A DNA stretch of 64,000 bases. Source: Myxocyprinus asiaticus (lineage: Eukaryota; Chordata; Actinopteri; Cypriniformes; Catostomidae). Shown one piece after another: positions 62,015 to 64,000 of this stretch. Under the pieces are notes generated by a model, which was not told the DNA's origin, did no database searches, and worked only from the letters and a program-made list of their open reading frames with translations. Every line of letters starts with the position of its first letter. Position 1 is the first letter of the stretch. The stretch spans positions 31,284,289-31,348,288 of the forward strand of contig NC_059368.1 of NCBI RefSeq assembly GCF_019703515.2, in the 5' to 3' direction. The translations under genes and the position numbers were made by a program.

Positions 62015-62801
62015 CCTCGCCCACTGCAAGACACAAAACACACACACGTAAATCTCTCTATTTCTCTGTCAAACTCCCTTAACTCAGTTCCTCCCATCAA
62101 AGTGTCCTTGAGCTGATGATAGCAGGAATCTCTCTCCTCCTTCCCCTCCTTTTATCCGTCTTGCCTTGTTGTGATGAAGACAATCATTTTCTACTCTTCA
62201 CGAGTCAGGAACTCTGGTGCCGATAAAATGAGAGATTCAAGTGGATCTCTAAGCTGCTGCTGCTGAACTCTTCCAGGCACTGATGAGGTTATACTCTTAT
62301 ATTTTTTAAGAACTAGGCTTAATATTTTGATATTACACAGATGTGAAGTGTTTGTGAGAAGTAGTGATGTATGATTAAAATATGAAATGTTTTGAATGCA
62401 TTTTTTTGTACGTTAACCACACCCTATGCCCAATTTCTGTTTGTTTACCTGTCTGTCACTGATAAGGCAAGCCGCACCCACATTGCTATGACCTTTTTCT
62501 TGTGAACTTTTCTTTAACACATACACATACTATGCCAACTTAACATGGCCATTCTTAGAAGCCCCGATCTGTGCCATCCTCTCGCACATAGGCAAGAGTT
62601 ACTGGTCAGCAGAGCTGAGATTGGGCCAGGCAGAATGTGGAGTAAGTAAAAGGCCTTTGAGCTCTATAAATCACGGATACATGACCTGGTAATGACAGCA
62701 GCAGCAGCTCAATCCCTCATCCTTCAGTGACAGTGGGGTTTTCTTACAGCAGCCGGGCAGGGGGCAGCCTGATAGACCTATGCATTGGCTTCGGTGTGGG
62801 G

Positions 62802-63271
62802 TTAAAGGAATATTCTGGGTTCAATACAAGTGAATCTCAATCGAAAGCATTTGTGGCATAATGTTGATTACCACAATCCTCCTTTTCTTTTAAAATAAGC
62901 AAAAATCGAGGTTACAGTGAGGCACTTACAAATGGAAGTGAATGGGGACAATGTTTGGAGGGTTTAAAAGCAGAAATGTGAAGCTTATAATTTTATAAAA
63001 GCACTTACATTAAATCTTCTGTTAAAACTCATGTATTATTTGAGCTGTAAAGTTGTTTATCATCATGAAACTTTTGAAAAAGTGAGTATTTTTATGTTCA
63101 AAAATTGTCCCCATTTACTTCCATTGTAAGTGCCTCACTGTAACTTCAGTTTTTGCTTTTTTTTAAAGAAAAGGAGGGACGAGTTGAAATAAATTTTTGT
63201 GGTAATCAACATTATGTCACAAATGCTGTCAGTTGAGATTAACTTGTATTGAACCCGGAATATTCCTTTAA
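62802..63271. repeat. Palindromic 'ggaatattctgggttcaatacaag' repeat, copy 2
   Basis: ttaaaggaatattctgggttcaatacaag at the left and ttgtattgaacccggaatattcctttaa at the right, with a second inner pair gaggcacttacaaatggaagtgaatgggg / ccccatttacttccattgtaagtgcctc. About 470 bp. Confidence 0.85.
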
Positions 63272-63445
63272 AGTTTATTCTGAGGCTGGATTCCTCAAAG
63301 ATTGGTGAATTTGGCTCCTGATATAGATGAACTGGTGTTCTGTGAAGGCTGTGAATTTGATTAAAATGTTTTTAGTGCTTATTGCCTTGTTTCAGCACAG
63401 GAACACTTGGGTGAACTATGCAGTTTGTATGAACTATGCAGCTTC

Positions 63446-63559
63446 TAAAAATCTTAATTTGTGTTCTGCAGAAGAAAGAAAGTCATACACGTCTGGGATG
63501 GCATGAGAGTGAGTAAATGATGAGATAATTTTCATTTTGGGTGAACTATTCCTTTAAGG
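63446..63559. repeat. Half arm of the gggtgaactattcctttaa palindrome
   Basis: ctaaaaatcttaatttgtgttctgcagaagaaagaaagtcatacacg...gggatggcatgagagtgagtaaatgatgag...tttgggtgaactattcctttaa. One arm only. Confidence 0.75.
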
Positions 63560-63876
63560 AACGAATATTTTGCCGTGTTGTGTTCTTTGTATGGTGACAG
63601 TCAGGCTACTTCTGTGTTCTTACTACGCCAACCATCTTCCAGAGTTATTTGGCCTTTGGGGAGCCATACACACAGAAACAATAAATTAAGTTTACTGCAT
63701 TGAGTGGTCTTTTGATCAAATCACCCTCATTTGTGCTTTTAAATTTGATTCTGGGTTTATAGTAGTTGCACTGTTTTCAGTGCCCAGTCGCAAAAGGCCA
63801 GTTCAAGTCCGATATTTCTCATGTGATTTTAATTCCTGGCTAAATAAAATGCCATCATTTAACACGTGGATTTATG

Positions 63877-64000
63877 TTAAAGGAATATTCTGGGTTCAAT
63901 ACAAGTTAAGCTCAATCGACAGCATTTGTGACAATGTTGATTACCACAGAATTAATTTCGACTCGTCCCTCATATTCTTCTAAATCTGGGTTACAGTGAG
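63877..64000. repeat. Palindromic repeat copy 3, cut by window edge
   Basis: ttaaaggaatattctgggttcaatacaagttaagctcaatcgacagcatttgtg is identical in layout to 25979 and 62802. The right arm lies outside the window. Confidence 0.8.

Larger units (their letters stand above)
62015..63685 (+). other. tmed5 3' UTR candidate with poly(A) signal at 63680
   Basis: AATAAA at 63680-63685 followed by T/G-rich DNA is the best polyadenylation signal on the plus strand. An attaaa variant at about 62375 could serve a short form. The region contains a palindromic repeat (62802-63271) and a half repeat (63446-63559). The length of the UTR is inferred. Confidence 0.4.

Overview
The window is vertebrate nuclear DNA, almost certainly from a teleost and most likely a cypriniform (carp/minnow-type) fish. 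Small GT-AG exons sit in large introns. The introns are filled with Sleeping-Beauty-type Tc1 transposons, hAT elements, tRNA-headed SINEs and palindromic repeats of the kind abundant in cyprinid genomes. There is no bacterial or viral gene organisation, no CRISPR array and no rRNA.

Two protein-coding genes can be assembled exon by exon. (1) suco (SUN-domain ossification factor, an ER membrane glycoprotein) is on the minus strand. Its start codon is at 53418 and 17 exons run leftwards to the window edge. They encode about 624 residues: signal peptide, acidic low-complexity luminal region, complete SUN domain, and the start of the Ser/Thr/Pro-rich region. The rest of the gene (transmembrane segment, coiled coil, tail) lies off the left side. 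All 17 exons join in phase. Exon 12 is a 21-nt microexon, and intron 1 is about 32 kb. (2) A tmed5-like p24-family cargo receptor is on the plus strand (56201-62014, four exons, about 225 residues, complete). The two genes are head to head, with about 2.8 kb between start codons, and both products belong to the early secretory pathway.

Layout: 1-1133 left-edge intron with an inverted repeat holding a THAP-like mini-ORF; 1134-21368 suco exons 17 to 2 with interleaved transposons; 21369-53365 suco intron 1, a dense and partly nested transposon landscape; 53366-53418 suco exon 1; 53419-56200 intergenic promoter region with a palindromic repeat; 56201-62014 tmed5; 62015-64000 tmed5 3' UTR or flank with palindromic repeats.

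The most informative observations outside the genes are transposons whose target-site duplications can be read directly. These are six hAT-type elements with 8-bp duplications (four perfect, two with one mismatch), one hAT-like element whose degenerate duplication overlaps a suco splice donor, a solo LTR with 5-bp TSD GGTGA, and a rearranged fold-back LTR element with a tRNA-Phe primer-binding site flanked by ATAAT. Two cases of transposon-in-transposon nesting are also clear. I found no convincing evidence of a new gene system. The unusual items are structural.
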